A stretch of 64,000 nt of DNA from Nocardia veterana NBRC 100344 (GTDB lineage: Bacteria > Actinomycetota > Actinomycetes > Mycobacteriales > Mycobacteriaceae), in NCBI RefSeq assembly GCF_000308855.1, contig NZ_BAGM01000124.1, positions 1 to 64,000 on the forward strand. Reading direction: 5' to 3'. Positions within the stretch are counted from its first letter, which is position 1, and every line of letters begins with the position of its first letter. A model generated the notes under the pieces. That model had not been told where the DNA came from and did no database searches. It saw nothing but the letters and a program-made list of their open reading frames with translations. Below, in pieces: positions 1 to 8,841 of the stretch. The position numbers and the translations under genes are program-made.

Positions 1-1
1 G

Positions 2-229
2 CTAGCCGGCGTCGAAGTAGGACGTCTGCAGGTAGTCGTGCACCGCCTTGGCGTGCACCCGGAACGACCGACCGACTCTGACAGCGGGTAGTTCTCCCGA
101 ATGCACCAGTCGATACACCGTCATCTTGGAAACCCGCATCAAATTCGCCACTTCGGCAACGGTGAGGAACTGTGTTCCTCCTCCGCCGATGACAGGACCG
201 GAACTCGCAGAGCTGTTTCCAGACATCAT
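2..229 (-). CDS. BldC/excisionase-type helix-turn-helix DNA-binding protein
   Basis: Small MerR-like/excisionase-family protein of 75 residues. The motif LTVAEVANLMRVSKMTVYRL is the winged HTH, followed by GELPAVRVGRSFRVHAKAVHDYL, close to actinobacterial BldC and to the H37Rv protein Rv0500A that also sits beside proC. The ATG at 229 is chosen because GGAGGT lies 10 bases upstream and the product length matches the family; the frame is open for 43 more codons but that extension is proline/alanine-rich and unconserved. The TAG stop is at 2-4, so the gene is complete. It probably acts as a small developmental or global regulator; its targets cannot be read from the sequence. Confidence 0.88.
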   Translation of the reverse strand: MMSGNSSASSGPVIGGGGTQFLTVAEVANLMRVSKMTVYRLVHSGELPAVRVGRSFRVHAKAVHDYLQTSYFDAG

Positions 230-431
230 TGCGCCACTGACCTCCGGCACGTCCGCGCCGCCGGCTTCCCCACCGGCGGAACAGACACGCACGTGCTCCC
301 TCGAGCTTAGCGTGACCAGTGGGATTGCTGCGACGGGTGGGAGAAATAGCAGTGTCACCAGCGGATGTCACGTCACACGCCGGTGCCGCCGCGAGGTCGC
401 ACGCAACCGACATCCGGTCGCCACGGCACGG

Positions 432-1250
432 TTACTCGCCGGTCGACCCCTGTTCGACCGAACGGCGCTTGGCCGCGTGCAGCGCCTCCCAGAACGCCGA
501 GCGCACCGCGCCCCGCTCCAGTTCGCGTACCGCCGCCGCTGTGGTACCCGCCGGGGAGGTCACCGCCGCCCGCAGTTCGGCGGCGTCCTGACCGGACTCC
601 TCGAGCAGCGCCGCCGAGCCCAGCATGGTCTGGACCACCAGTTCGGTGGCCACGTCGCGGGTCAGGCCGAGGCCCACACCCGCCTCGACCATCGCCTCGA
701 CGACCAGGAAGAAATAGGCGGGGCCGGAACCGGATACGGCGGTCACCGCGTCCATCTGGCTCTCGGCGACGGTGACGACCTTGCCCACCGCGCCCAGCAA
801 CTCGGCGACGACATTCAGCTGCTCGGCCTTGGCGTACCGGCCCGCCGCGATCGCGCTCATCCCCTGGCCGACCAGCATCGGGGTATTCGGCATCACCCGC
901 ACGACCGGGAAGCCGGCCGGCAGTTTCGACTCCACCCGCGCGGTGGGCACACCGGCGGCCAGTGAAACCAGGATCTGGTCGCGGTCGTTGTCGAGTTCGA
1001 GTTTTCCGAGTTCCCCCAGCACGGCATCGACATCGTGCGGCTTCACCGCGACCACCAGCACATCGGATCCGGTGGCCGCCTCGGCCAGACTGTCGGTGAC
1101 CCGGATACCGAACCGCTCACTCAACACCTGTGCGCGGGCCGGCACCGTCTCGACGACGACCAGATCCTTGGCCGGCCGCCCGGCCTCGAGCAGCCCGGCA
1201 ATCAACGCCTCGCCGATCCGTCCGCCACCGATCACCGCAATTCTCGTCAT
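432..1250 (-). CDS. proC: pyrroline-5-carboxylate reductase
   Basis: Catalyses the last step of proline synthesis, NAD(P)H-dependent reduction of 1-pyrroline-5-carboxylate to L-proline in the cytosol. The 272-residue product begins with the Rossmann motif AVIGGGRIGEALIAGL (residues 5-20) and carries the family signature AVTAVSGSGPAYFFLVVEAM in the dimerisation/active-site domain, followed by RAAVTSPAGTTAAAVRELE. The ATG at 1250 is used; an in-frame TTG lies three codons upstream. The start of the neighbouring BldC-like gene is about 200 bases downstream on the same strand, as in mycobacteria. Length and motifs are normal for the family. Confidence 0.95.
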   Translation of the reverse strand: MTRIAVIGGGRIGEALIAGLLEAGRPAKDLVVVETVPARAQVLSERFGIRVTDSLAEAATGSDVLVVAVKPHDVDAVLGELGKLELDNDRDQILVSLAAGVPTARVESKLPAGFPVVRVMPNTPMLVGQGMSAIAAGRYAKAEQLNVVAELLGAVGKVVTVAESQMDAVTAVSGSGPAYFFLVVEAMVEAGVGLGLTRDVATELVVQTMLGSAALLEESGQDAAELRAAVTSPAGTTAAAVRELERGAVRSAFWEALHAAKRRSVEQGSTGE

Positions 1251-1322
1251 GACGCCCAAGGCTATCCGGGCCGGGCGGCGGCTGCGGTGCAGGGGCGACC
1301 GGGCGGGCGATCGCCGAGGTAG

Positions 1323-2210
1323 TCAGCGCGGCAGCGGGATCAGCGCGAGCTGGCGTGTCTGGGCCACCACCGCACCCGTGCTGTCGAGGACCAGCTGATC
1401 CTCGTCGAACATGCGCTCACCGATCTCCTGGGCCGTCGCGATCACCCGCAACCAGCCGGGTGCGGGACGACGCCGCAGATAGGTGGTGAGTTGAACCGTC
1501 GGAGCCCAGCCGAATCGGCCCAGATTCATCGGAACCGGGGGGCTCATATCGCCGGCCATCATGGCGAAATAGGCGGCGATATCGGGATCGTTCTCGTCCG
1601 CGGCCCGCGGGCGAATCCACAGCCGCAGTCGCGGTTCGCCCGTTTCTCCGGCGAGAAAGCGCGCCCAGGACGGGTCGATGGCGACCGATGAGCCCTGAGC
1701 GACGTGGACCAGCCGGCCCATCGGCGAATCCGGTTCGTAGACCAGCGCGTCGGCGGGTGGTTCCGCGGGCATGTCGGTGACCTCCACGCGGCGATAGGCC
1801 GGTTCGGCATCGTCGAGATGGCCGAAGGTGAACGCGGAATGCACCAGCGTCCGGCCGCCCTGCACCAGATCCGCGTCCACCAGGCAGATCTGCCGGCCGG
1901 TCTTGCGGATCCGGACCTCGTATTCGACCGCACCCGGATCCGGAGCGCCCAGGAAATCGGTGCTGGCGGCGATCGCGAACATGTCGGCCAGATCCGGGTG
2001 CGCGGCGCGCAAGCGGGTGGTCGCGGCCGCGGCGGAGGTGGCGACCATGGTGCCGCCGTGCAGCTTCTTGCCGATCGTCCAGATCGGGTCGATCACCCCG
2101 CGGTACCGCGCGACCTCCCCGGAAACCTCCACCTCGGTGACCGCGCACACCTGGCCGAACGGTGCGTCGTCCAGCTCGGGCCGTCCTGTCTCGACCGCCA
2201 GTTCCGTCAC
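1323..2210 (-). CDS. acyl-CoA thioesterase-like double hotdog protein
   Basis: A 295-residue protein with two hotdog halves. The first half holds IWTIGKKLHGGTMVATSAAA, typical of the TesB/4HBT_3 family, in which the hotdog helix packs beside a Gly-rich turn; the second half has RLRLWIRPR and a closing LTTYLRRRP strand. Family members hydrolyse acyl-CoA thioesters, but the substrate is unknown here. The GTG at 2210 is chosen because AAGGAG lies 6 bases upstream; further upstream codons are arginine-rich and unlikely to be translated. It sits 72 bases upstream of proC on the same strand, so cotranscription is possible. Confidence 0.75.
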   Translation of the reverse strand: MTELAVETGRPELDDAPFGQVCAVTEVEVSGEVARYRGVIDPIWTIGKKLHGGTMVATSAAAATTRLRAAHPDLADMFAIAASTDFLGAPDPGAVEYEVRIRKTGRQICLVDADLVQGGRTLVHSAFTFGHLDDAEPAYRRVEVTDMPAEPPADALVYEPDSPMGRLVHVAQGSSVAIDPSWARFLAGETGEPRLRLWIRPRAADENDPDIAAYFAMMAGDMSPPVPMNLGRFGWAPTVQLTTYLRRRPAPGWLRVIATAQEIGERMFDEDQLVLDSTGAVVAQTRQLALIPLPR

Positions 2211-2380
2211 CCGCCGCTCCTTCCGTCGTCCCCGACCGTCCCCGCCTCGTACGCCGTACAAGTCTGCCGGACCCGTCCGGGATTCCCTACCGGATGTGAC
2301 GAACTACCGCCCCGTAACCGCCGCCTTCCATCGGCGGAGCGGAGACACGAGATACAAGGCCCGGCGAGCGGCGGCCGAAC

Positions 2381-3280
2381 CTACTGCACTCCGGTCGGCT
2401 CGCGTCCCGGCACCGGCTGCAGGTTGTTCAGATGGGTGCGCGCGAATCGCAGTGCCCGCCCGAGCATGGCCGCGCGATCGGCGGTGGTGCGCGCGTTCTG
2501 AGTGTTCACCTCGATCACGGCATGGCCGCGAAAACCGTTGCGCACCAACGATTCGCACACTTCCACACACGGCTGCGCGCCGTCGCCGGGGACCAGGTGT
2601 TCGTCGTGGGCGGCACCCCGGCCGTCGGCCAGGTGCAGATGCGCGAGGCCGCTGCCCATCCGGGCCGCCAGCGTCAGCGGATCCATCCCGGCGGTCGCGG
2701 TATGCGACAGATCCAGGGTGTAGTGCCGGAATCCGGTATCGGTCGGATCGTAGGACGGGCTGAAGGCGGTCAGCGACAGCCCCGGGCCGCCCCGCCGTTC
2801 CAGCCGCCGCGCCGAACCCGAGCGGCGGCCGAACAGCGAATCGGCCCGCATCGGGAACATATTCTCCACCGCCACCACCACGTGACTGTCGTCTTCGAGC
2901 TCGGCGACCTGCGTGGCGAAGCCCTCGGCATAGCGGCGCTGCCAGCGGAACGGCGGATGGACGACCACGGTCGCCGCACCGAGTACTTCCGCGGTACGCA
3001 CACTGCGTTCGAGTTTGGTTACCGGATCGGCGCCCCACACCCGCTGCGAGATCAGCAGACACGGCGCGTGCACGGCCAGTACCGGCACCGCGTAGCGGCG
3101 CACGTAGCCCTGGACGGTGGCGATGCTCTGGCTGGCCGGTTCGGCCCAAACCATCAATTCCACACCGTCGTAACCCAGGTCGGCCGCATACCGGAACGCC
3201 GCCTCGGTGTTCTCCGGATAGACCGATGCCGTCGACAAACCCACCTGAACGGTGGTCCCCACCTGACCGCTGTGCCCCAC
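2381..3280 (-). CDS. sugar phosphate isomerase/epimerase (xylose-isomerase-like TIM barrel)
   Basis: A 299-residue AP-endonuclease-2/xylose-isomerase-like TIM barrel, similar to H37Rv Rv0498. Strand motifs in order are VGLSTASVYPE, GYDGVELMVW, VLAVHAPCLL, TVVVHPPFRW, VVVAVENMFP, YTLDLSHTAT and LAHLHLADGRG, with the His/Glu/Asp residues that usually bind a divalent metal. The exact substrate is unknown. The GTG at 3280 has GGGAG about 7 bases upstream. It begins only 13 bases after the stop of the preceding membrane-protein gene, so the two probably form an operon. Confidence 0.85.
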   Translation of the reverse strand: MGHSGQVGTTVQVGLSTASVYPENTEAAFRYAADLGYDGVELMVWAEPASQSIATVQGYVRRYAVPVLAVHAPCLLISQRVWGADPVTKLERSVRTAEVLGAATVVVHPPFRWQRRYAEGFATQVAELEDDSHVVVAVENMFPMRADSLFGRRSGSARRLERRGGPGLSLTAFSPSYDPTDTGFRHYTLDLSHTATAGMDPLTLAARMGSGLAHLHLADGRGAAHDEHLVPGDGAQPCVEVCESLVRNGFRGHAVIEVNTQNARTTADRAAMLGRALRFARTHLNNLQPVPGREPTGVQ

Positions 3281-3293
3281 TGCTGCTCCCTGC

Positions 3294-4886
3294 TCAGTTC
3301 GTGCTGAGAAGAAAGGCTAGCGGCCCGAGCGTCACGAAGATGCCCACAACGACCGCGATCACAGTGCTGAGAATGTCGTCGGTGCGGCGCAGGACTCGCA
3401 CCAAGGCCACCAATCCGAGGATGACCACCATCGCCAGCACCAGGGCGACGAACGGCATGATGTCCCACATCTGTTCGAAGCCCTTGAACAGCAACATTCC
3501 CGCGACCGCCGCGCCGACGGCCTGGCCGCCGAGGATCAGCCACTGCCGCCGGTTGATGTCCTCGACGCTGCGGCTCGCGGACGGGCGCGGCAGCGACAGC
3601 CGGCCGGCGAGCGGGAACTTACCGCTCAGGGCGAGCCGACGGGGTGCGGCCCGGCGCCGACGTGGCGCGCGGACCTCCTCCTCCTCGAATTCCTCGTCGT
3701 CGTACTCGTCCTCGGGTTCGTCGAGCTCGACCGGCGCGTAGTATTCGGTCCGCGCTTCGGCCGGGTCGAGCAGATCGATCACGCCGCGCCGCGGCAGATG
3801 ATCACGGCGCGCATCCGCCCCGCGCCGTTCCGCGCGTTCGTCGGCGTCACGTAGCAGATCTCCGGCAACGGTCTGCCCGGAGAGCAGTTGTTGATCCCGC
3901 CCGGCAAGCGACCAGCCCGGCGATCGATCCTCGGCGGGTTCGTCCGAACGATCGTCGCGGGGAGAATCGTCGAAATCTCGGGGAGCAGAAGTAGGCGCCG
4001 GCGGCCGGCGGCGCGCAGACCAGGCGGGCAAACCGTTGCGAGCCGGCATATCTGTCGCATTGCGACCCAGAACTTCGGTGGCATGTGGTCCCGGGCGATC
4101 GAATCCGCTGCCGTCGGGGCCCGGCGGATAGCCCGGCGCGCCGAATTCGCGATCGACCGGAGCGCCGAATTCCCTTCGCGCAGAAGGCGATTCGGGCGGC
4201 ACCCAGGCTGCCGTCGGCGGCATCGGATCGGCCGACGGCGCCGGCGCACCCGGATACGGCGGCACCATCATGGTGTTCTGCTCGTCGGGCTCGGGCCGGT
4301 GCCGACGGCCGGTCCGTCCCGAATCGATCGGCGCCTCGGGAGCGGCGAACGATCCGCCCGCCTCCCGTTCGGCCAGCGCCTCTCGCAGTTCTCGGCGGGC
4401 GCGGCGTCCCGAGGGGGCGGGGGCGGAATCGAGCCCGAACGGAGTCGGAGCACCGTCCGGCGCGGCATGCCGGGTCGCATCGGGGTCGAATGCGGGAGCT
4501 CCGCCGTAACCGCCGGCGGGTTCGAACGAGGACGGCCGGAAGGTGTTCGGCTCGTACCCCGGGGGCTCCCAGGACGTCGGCGCGCTCGGCGGCTCCGGGG
4601 CGGCTGCCAACGGATCGTAGAAGCTGATCGGCCCGGAGATCGGCGATTCGGTTTCGTATCCCGGCACCGAGAGCTGGAAGTCCGGCATCGGTTCCGGCGC
4701 CGGATCCGGCTCGGGCGCGGCATGCGAGGACGCGCCCTCGCGGACCGCCGGTAAGTCGCCGGTCAGGTCGGTTACCGCGATGCCGCGTCCGCCGCGTCGC
4801 CGCCGCCCACCGCCGGAAGCCGGAACACCCTGGCCGTTACGCGCCAGCAGTTCGGCGACCGACAGCTGCGTCGAATCCTCACTCAT
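3294..4886 (-). CDS. proline/arginine-rich membrane protein, Rv0497-like
   Basis: A 530-residue protein with a long low-complexity, disordered N-terminal region rich in Pro, Ala, Arg and acidic residues, an acidic stretch before residue 420, and three predicted membrane segments in the last 85 residues (starting WLILGGQAVGAAVAGMLLF, then MPFVALVLAMVVILGLVALV and STVIAVVVGIFVTLGPLAFLL). The N-terminus MSEDSTQLSVAELLARNG and the layout match the mycobacterial Rv0497 family, whose function is unknown to me. The ATG at 4886 follows AAAGGA with good spacing. It lies 37 bases downstream of the Ppx/GppA gene and 13 bases upstream of the TIM-barrel gene, so all three may be cotranscribed. Confidence 0.8.
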   Translation of the reverse strand: MSEDSTQLSVAELLARNGQGVPASGGGRRRRGGRGIAVTDLTGDLPAVREGASSHAAPEPDPAPEPMPDFQLSVPGYETESPISGPISFYDPLAAAPEPPSAPTSWEPPGYEPNTFRPSSFEPAGGYGGAPAFDPDATRHAAPDGAPTPFGLDSAPAPSGRRARRELREALAEREAGGSFAAPEAPIDSGRTGRRHRPEPDEQNTMMVPPYPGAPAPSADPMPPTAAWVPPESPSARREFGAPVDREFGAPGYPPGPDGSGFDRPGPHATEVLGRNATDMPARNGLPAWSARRRPPAPTSAPRDFDDSPRDDRSDEPAEDRSPGWSLAGRDQQLLSGQTVAGDLLRDADERAERRGADARRDHLPRRGVIDLLDPAEARTEYYAPVELDEPEDEYDDEEFEEEEVRAPRRRRAAPRRLALSGKFPLAGRLSLPRPSASRSVEDINRRQWLILGGQAVGAAVAGMLLFKGFEQMWDIMPFVALVLAMVVILGLVALVRVLRRTDDILSTVIAVVVGIFVTLGPLAFLLSTN

Positions 4887-4923
4887 GCTGGGTCCTTTCC
4901 CACATGACCGGCTGCCGCATCGA

Positions 4924-5919
4924 TCATCGCGATACGGATTCGGTCGGGCCCGGCACACCGATGGGCCGAGTACTACCCGCACCCGGGTCACTGCCCAGGT
5001 CGGTATCCAGTTTGCGCAGGATCAGTCCCTCGCGCAGCGCCCACGGGCAGATTTCGAGCGTATCCAGGGACAGCGCCCGCATACTCGCCTCCGCTACCAG
5101 TGCACCGGCCACCAATTGTTGTGACCTGTCGGAACTGACACCTTCCAATTCTGCGCGGTCGGCCGCGGTCATCCGGGAGATGAAGGCGATCAGCTGCCGC
5201 AGACCGGAACCGGTGAGGGTACGCCGCACCCGCGGACCGGCCGCCGATGGGGCGGCGCCGGTCAGCCGGGCCAGCGACCGGAAGGTTTTCGAGGTTCCCA
5301 CCGCCAGGTCCGGGCGGCCGACTTCGAGTAGTTGTTTGGCCGGGACCACCAACTCCGCGTCGAGCCAGTCGCGCAACACCGCGACCCGCCGCTTGCCCGG
5401 CGGATCGTCGTGTAACCAGTCCCTTGTCAATCGCCCGGCACCGAGTTGCAAAGACAGTGCCGCGTCGGGAGCTTCGTCGCAGCCGTTGCTCATCTCGAGC
5501 GAACCGCCGCCGATATCCAGGTTGAGAATCCGTCCCGCGCTCCACCCGTACCAGCGACGCACGGCCAGGAAGGTCAGCCGCGCCTCGTCCACGCCCGAGA
5601 GCACCCGCAGATCGACGCCCGCCCGGTCCCGGATCTGTGCCAGCACGGCATCGGAATTGGCGGCCTCCCGCAGCGCCGAGGTGGCGAAGGGCATCAACTC
5701 CACGCAGCCGGAAGTCTTTGCGATGCTGGCGAATTCGCTGATCGTCTTGGTGAGCTTGGCCGCGCCCTCGGCAGTGATGCAACCGGCGTCGTCCATGTTC
5801 TCCGACAGCCGCAGGGTGGCTTTGGTAGAGCTCATCGGCATCGGGTGCCCACCCCGATGCGCGTCCACCACGAGCAGGTGGACGGTATTACTTCCCACAT
5901 CGAGGACACCGAGCCGCAC
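4924..5919 (-). CDS. Ppx/GppA exopolyphosphatase-family protein
   Basis: A 331-residue ASKHA-fold phosphatase of the short actinobacterial type (Rv0496-like, Ppx1). Phosphate-binding loops are visible: GVLDVGSNTVHLLVVDA at residues 4-20 and LNLDIGGGSLEMS in the second half, with TSALREAANSD and the catalytic-type Glu between. Family members hydrolyse inorganic polyphosphate or pppGpp. The GTG at 5919 is chosen because it gives the family N-terminus VRLGVLDVGSNT; there is no Shine-Dalgarno but TACCGT lies 6 bases upstream, consistent with a leaderless mRNA. A PPK2-type kinase occurs elsewhere in the window. Confidence 0.87.
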   Translation of the reverse strand: MRLGVLDVGSNTVHLLVVDAHRGGHPMPMSSTKATLRLSENMDDAGCITAEGAAKLTKTISEFASIAKTSGCVELMPFATSALREAANSDAVLAQIRDRAGVDLRVLSGVDEARLTFLAVRRWYGWSAGRILNLDIGGGSLEMSNGCDEAPDAALSLQLGAGRLTRDWLHDDPPGKRRVAVLRDWLDAELVVPAKQLLEVGRPDLAVGTSKTFRSLARLTGAAPSAAGPRVRRTLTGSGLRQLIAFISRMTAADRAELEGVSSDRSQQLVAGALVAEASMRALSLDTLEICPWALREGLILRKLDTDLGSDPGAGSTRPIGVPGPTESVSR

Positions 5920-5925
5920 ATGAAT

Positions 5926-6067
5926 ACGGTACCGGGGTCGGTCGCGACACCGGAGGACGAACCGGAACATCCCTGATCGACGGCGCCCGGCAACGGCCAC
6001 GAATCCTCGTCCCGAGGGCTCGTCACCCGGCCCGGGACTGGGCCGCGACCGGGCGAACTGTTAGCGT
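5926..6067. promoter_or_regulatory. divergent -10 elements for the ppx gene and the Rv0495c-like gene
   Basis: On the minus strand TACCGT (5926-5931) lies 6 bases before the GTG at 5919. On the plus strand TAGCGT (6062-6067) lies 8 bases before the GTG at 6076. Neither gene has a Shine-Dalgarno sequence, so both may be leaderless. The assignment is by pattern only. Confidence 0.45.
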
Positions 6068-6075
6068 CTGGCGAT

Positions 6076-6972
6076 GTGACCGCAGGAGCATCCGCGCACG
6101 TCCCGCCCGCGCCCGAGACGGCCCCCGCCGGGCTGCGACCGGCTGCGAAGATCGATCCGGCGCCGGAGGTCGATCTCGACTTCCCGCGGGAGTGGATCGA
6201 ATTCGTCGATCCGGCAAATGCCGAGCATGTGATCGCGGCCGATCTGACCTGGCTGCTGTCGCGCTGGACCTGTGTCTTCGGCACGCCCGCCTGTCAAGGG
6301 ATCATCGAGGGCCGCCCGGACGACGGCTGCTGTTCGCACGGCGCGTTCCTCTGCGACGACGACGATCGCAAGAAGCTGGCCAAGGCCGTGAAGATGCTGA
6401 CGCCGCAGGATTGGCAGCTGATGGACGAGGCGCGCGACCGCGACGGCAAGGTGCGCAAGAAGCTGTATCTGGAGGAGGACGAACTCGACGACGAGCCCGC
6501 CATCCGGACCCGCCGCTACGAGGGCGCGTGCATCTTCCTCAACCGCCCCGGCTTCGCCGGCGGCATCGGCTGTGCCCTGCACACGATGGCCCTGCGCAAG
6601 GGCATCGAGCCGCTCACGGTGAAGCCGGAGGTCTGCTGGCAGCTGCCGATCCGGCGCACCCAGGATTGGGTCGATCGCCCGGACGGGGAACAGATCCTGC
6701 GCACCACGATCACCGAATACGACCGGCGGGGCTGGGGTCCCGGCGGACTGGATCTGCACTGGTACTGCTCGGGTTCGCCCGATGCGCATGTCGGCAGCCG
6801 TCCGGTGTGGCAGTCCTACGCACCGGAGTTGATCGAGCTGATCGGACAGCCGGCCTACGACGAACTGGCCCGGCACTGCCGGCGCCGCGAAGGGCTGGGC
6901 TTGATCGCGGTGCATCCGGCCACCACCGCCGCCCGCGAGCGGACCGAGAACGATCCGGCCGGGAATATCTGA
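6076..6972 (+). CDS. conserved cysteine-rich protein, Rv0495c-like
   Basis: A 298-residue cytosolic protein with a conserved set of cysteines: WTCVFGTPACQGI, DDGCCSHGAFLC (about residues 65-95), YEGACIFLNRPGF and GCALHT in the middle, and WYCSG near residue 235. The spacing suggests metal or iron-sulfur ligation, but no ligand is proven. It corresponds to the Rv0495c family, which as I recall is required in M. tuberculosis but has no assigned reaction. The start is GTG; an ATG overlaps it in another frame and stops at once. It is transcribed divergently from the ppx gene. Confidence 0.82.
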   Translation: MTAGASAHVPPAPETAPAGLRPAAKIDPAPEVDLDFPREWIEFVDPANAEHVIAADLTWLLSRWTCVFGTPACQGIIEGRPDDGCCSHGAFLCDDDDRKKLAKAVKMLTPQDWQLMDEARDRDGKVRKKLYLEEDELDDEPAIRTRRYEGACIFLNRPGFAGGIGCALHTMALRKGIEPLTVKPEVCWQLPIRRTQDWVDRPDGEQILRTTITEYDRRGWGPGGLDLHWYCSGSPDAHVGSRPVWQSYAPELIELIGQPAYDELARHCRRREGLGLIAVHPATTAARERTENDPAGNI

Positions 6973-6996
6973 TCCGCCAACCCATTTCGTAGGTTT

Positions 6997-7656
6997 ATGG
7001 ATATCACGCCGGGCACACCGGCATCGGAGCCCCCTGCCGGCGCGCGCGGGGGCACCCCGGGAACAACAGCCGAACCCTCCGGACCGGATTCCGGTCCCGC
7101 CTTGCGCACCACCCGGATCCTACTCGTCTCCGGCAGTACCCGGCCGGGTTCCACCAATACCGCCGCCTTGCGTACCTTCGCCGACATCACCGGACCGACC
7201 GTCGCGGCGGAATTGTTCACCGGGTTGGCCGATATCCCGGCTTTCGTCCCCGGAGATCAGCCGGCCCCACCGGCGGTCGGTGAGCTGCGCGAACGGCTCG
7301 CGGCCGCCGATGCCGTCGTGTTCTGCGCACCCGAATACGCGGGTTTGCTGCCCGGCAGTCTGAAGAATCTGCTGGAGTGGACGGTCGGCAACGCCGATCT
7401 GCACGAGAAACCGGTGGCCTGGATTTCGGTGGCGGCGCCGGGCCGCGGTGAGGGCGCCGTGCAGTCGTTGCGCACGGTCCTCGGATACGTCGGCGCGGTG
7501 GAAATCGAATCCGCCTGCCGCTGGATCCCGGTCACGGGCGCGATGGTCGAAGCCGACGGGACGGTCGCCGATGCGGCGGTGCGGGCGGCGCTGGCCGAAT
7601 CGGCGACCGCGATCAGCACATATCTGGCGACGGCCGGATCGTCGCCGGGATTGTGA
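6997..7656 (+). CDS. NADPH-dependent FMN reductase-like flavoprotein
   Basis: A 219-residue protein with about 35 disordered N-terminal residues and a flavodoxin-like domain. The FMN phosphate loop is VSGSTRPGSTNTAALR (residues 44-59), followed by CAPEYAGLLPGSLKNLLEW, the typical second FMN contact of NADPH-dependent FMN reductases (chromate-reductase type). It likely reduces flavin or quinones with NAD(P)H. It starts 24 bases after the Rv0495c-like gene and is probably cotranscribed. The physiological substrate is unknown. Confidence 0.85.
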   Translation: MDITPGTPASEPPAGARGGTPGTTAEPSGPDSGPALRTTRILLVSGSTRPGSTNTAALRTFADITGPTVAAELFTGLADIPAFVPGDQPAPPAVGELRERLAAADAVVFCAPEYAGLLPGSLKNLLEWTVGNADLHEKPVAWISVAAPGRGEGAVQSLRTVLGYVGAVEIESACRWIPVTGAMVEADGTVADAAVRAALAESATAISTYLATAGSSPGL

Positions 7657-7719
7657 AGCGCCGATGTACGGTCACCGGCTCGCCATGCGCGCTTCACGTA
7701 CCCGTGATAGGTGTAAGTC

Positions 7720-8049
7720 ATGATGAGGAAACTCTTGGCTACCGCAGCTCTCGCCGCCGGCGCGGCCCTGGCCCTGGCTCCCGCCGCTCAGGCCGATCCG
7801 GCCACCGATCCCGCTCACTACTCGCTGCAGAACGATCAGTTCGTCGTGTACACCGACCCGGCCGCCCTGCAGGCGCAGCAGAACGGCAAGCAGGTCATCG
7901 TGAGCCCCTACGGCACGTCCAAGCCGATCGCCTGCCGCGACAACACCGCGCCGCTGGACGACTGCTGGCAGCGCGACGATTTCGGCTGGTTCCCGCTGCA
8001 GAAGCAGGAACTGCCCCAGATCGGCACCGCATGGGTGCACGTCGTCTGA
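7720..8049 (+). CDS. small secreted protein with signal peptide
   Basis: A 109-residue protein beginning MMRKLLATAALAAGAALALAPAAQA, a clear Sec signal peptide with cleavage predicted after AQA (residue 25). The mature part of about 84 residues has two cysteines (CRDNTAPLDDCW) that could form a disulfide and several aromatic residues. I do not recognise the family. It stands alone between the flavin reductase and the strong terminator at 8099-8136. Confidence 0.75.
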   Translation: MMRKLLATAALAAGAALALAPAAQADPATDPAHYSLQNDQFVVYTDPAALQAQQNGKQVIVSPYGTSKPIACRDNTAPLDDCWQRDDFGWFPLQKQELPQIGTAWVHVV

Positions 8050-8098
8050 CCGAATCGTTTCCCAGGCCTCTCCGGTATCGAAAGAAGAGCAGATATCG

Positions 8099-8136
8099 AA
8101 AAAGCCGCGAAGTCCGCTCGGACCTCGCGGCTTTTT
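8099..8136. terminator. bidirectional intrinsic terminator
   Basis: A hairpin with arms AAAAGCCGCGA and TCGCGGCTTTT plus inner GTCC/GGAC pairing, flanked by A- and T-runs. It separates the convergent small secreted protein gene and regX3. Confidence 0.85.
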
Positions 8137-8151
8137 GCTGCCCGGACTCCG

Positions 8152-8841
8152 TCAGGCCTCGAGCTTGTAGCCCAATCCGCGGACGGTGACCAGGTGCTCC
8201 GGCTTGGCCGGATCGGCCTCGATCTTCGAGCGCAACCGCTTGACGTGCACGTCGAGGGTTTTGGTGTCACCGACGTAATCGGCGCCCCACACCCGATCGA
8301 TCAACTGGCCGCGGGTGAGGACCCGGCCGGAATTGCGCAGCAGATATTCGAGCAGATCGAATTCCTTCAACGGCAGCGTCACCGACTTCCCGTTGACCTG
8401 AACGGTGTGGCGATCCACATCCATCCGCACCGGGCCGGCCTCGAGCACACCGCTCTCGCCGGAGCCGTCCATCTCCTCACCGGCGCCGCGGCGCAGCACC
8501 GCGCGGATGCGGGCGATCAGCTCGCGTGAGGAATAGGGCTTCGTGACATAGTCGTCGGCGCCCAGTTCCAGCCCGACGACCTTGTCGATTTCGCTGTCGC
8601 GTGCGGTCACCATGATCACCGGCACACTGCTGCGGGTGCGCAGTTGTTTGCACACGTCGGTGCCGCTCATTCCGGGCAGCATCAGATCCAGCAGCACGAT
8701 GTCGGCGCCGGAGCGGTCGAACTCCGACAGCGCGGATGGCCCGTCGCCGACGACCGTTACCTCGAAGCCCTCCTTGCGCAGCAGGAATGCGAGCGGATCG
8801 GCCAGCGACTCCTCGTCCTCGACGATCAACACACTGGTCAT
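8152..8841 (-). CDS. regX3: two-component response regulator RegX3
   Basis: An OmpR/PhoB-family regulator of 229 residues. The receiver domain (1-115) has acidic pocket residues E8-D9, phospho-acceptor D52 in LLDLMLPGM, T79 and K101; the C-terminal winged helix (130-228) includes LPLKEFDLLEYLLRNSGRVL and TLDVHVKRLRSKIE. RegX3 is the partner of SenX3 and activates phosphate-starvation genes in mycobacteria. Its ATG overlaps the senX3 stop by 4 bases (ATGA), so translation is coupled. Length and key residues are normal. Confidence 0.96.
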   Translation of the reverse strand: MTSVLIVEDEESLADPLAFLLRKEGFEVTVVGDGPSALSEFDRSGADIVLLDLMLPGMSGTDVCKQLRTRSSVPVIMVTARDSEIDKVVGLELGADDYVTKPYSSRELIARIRAVLRRGAGEEMDGSGESGVLEAGPVRMDVDRHTVQVNGKSVTLPLKEFDLLEYLLRNSGRVLTRGQLIDRVWGADYVGDTKTLDVHVKRLRSKIEADPAKPEHLVTVRGLGYKLEA

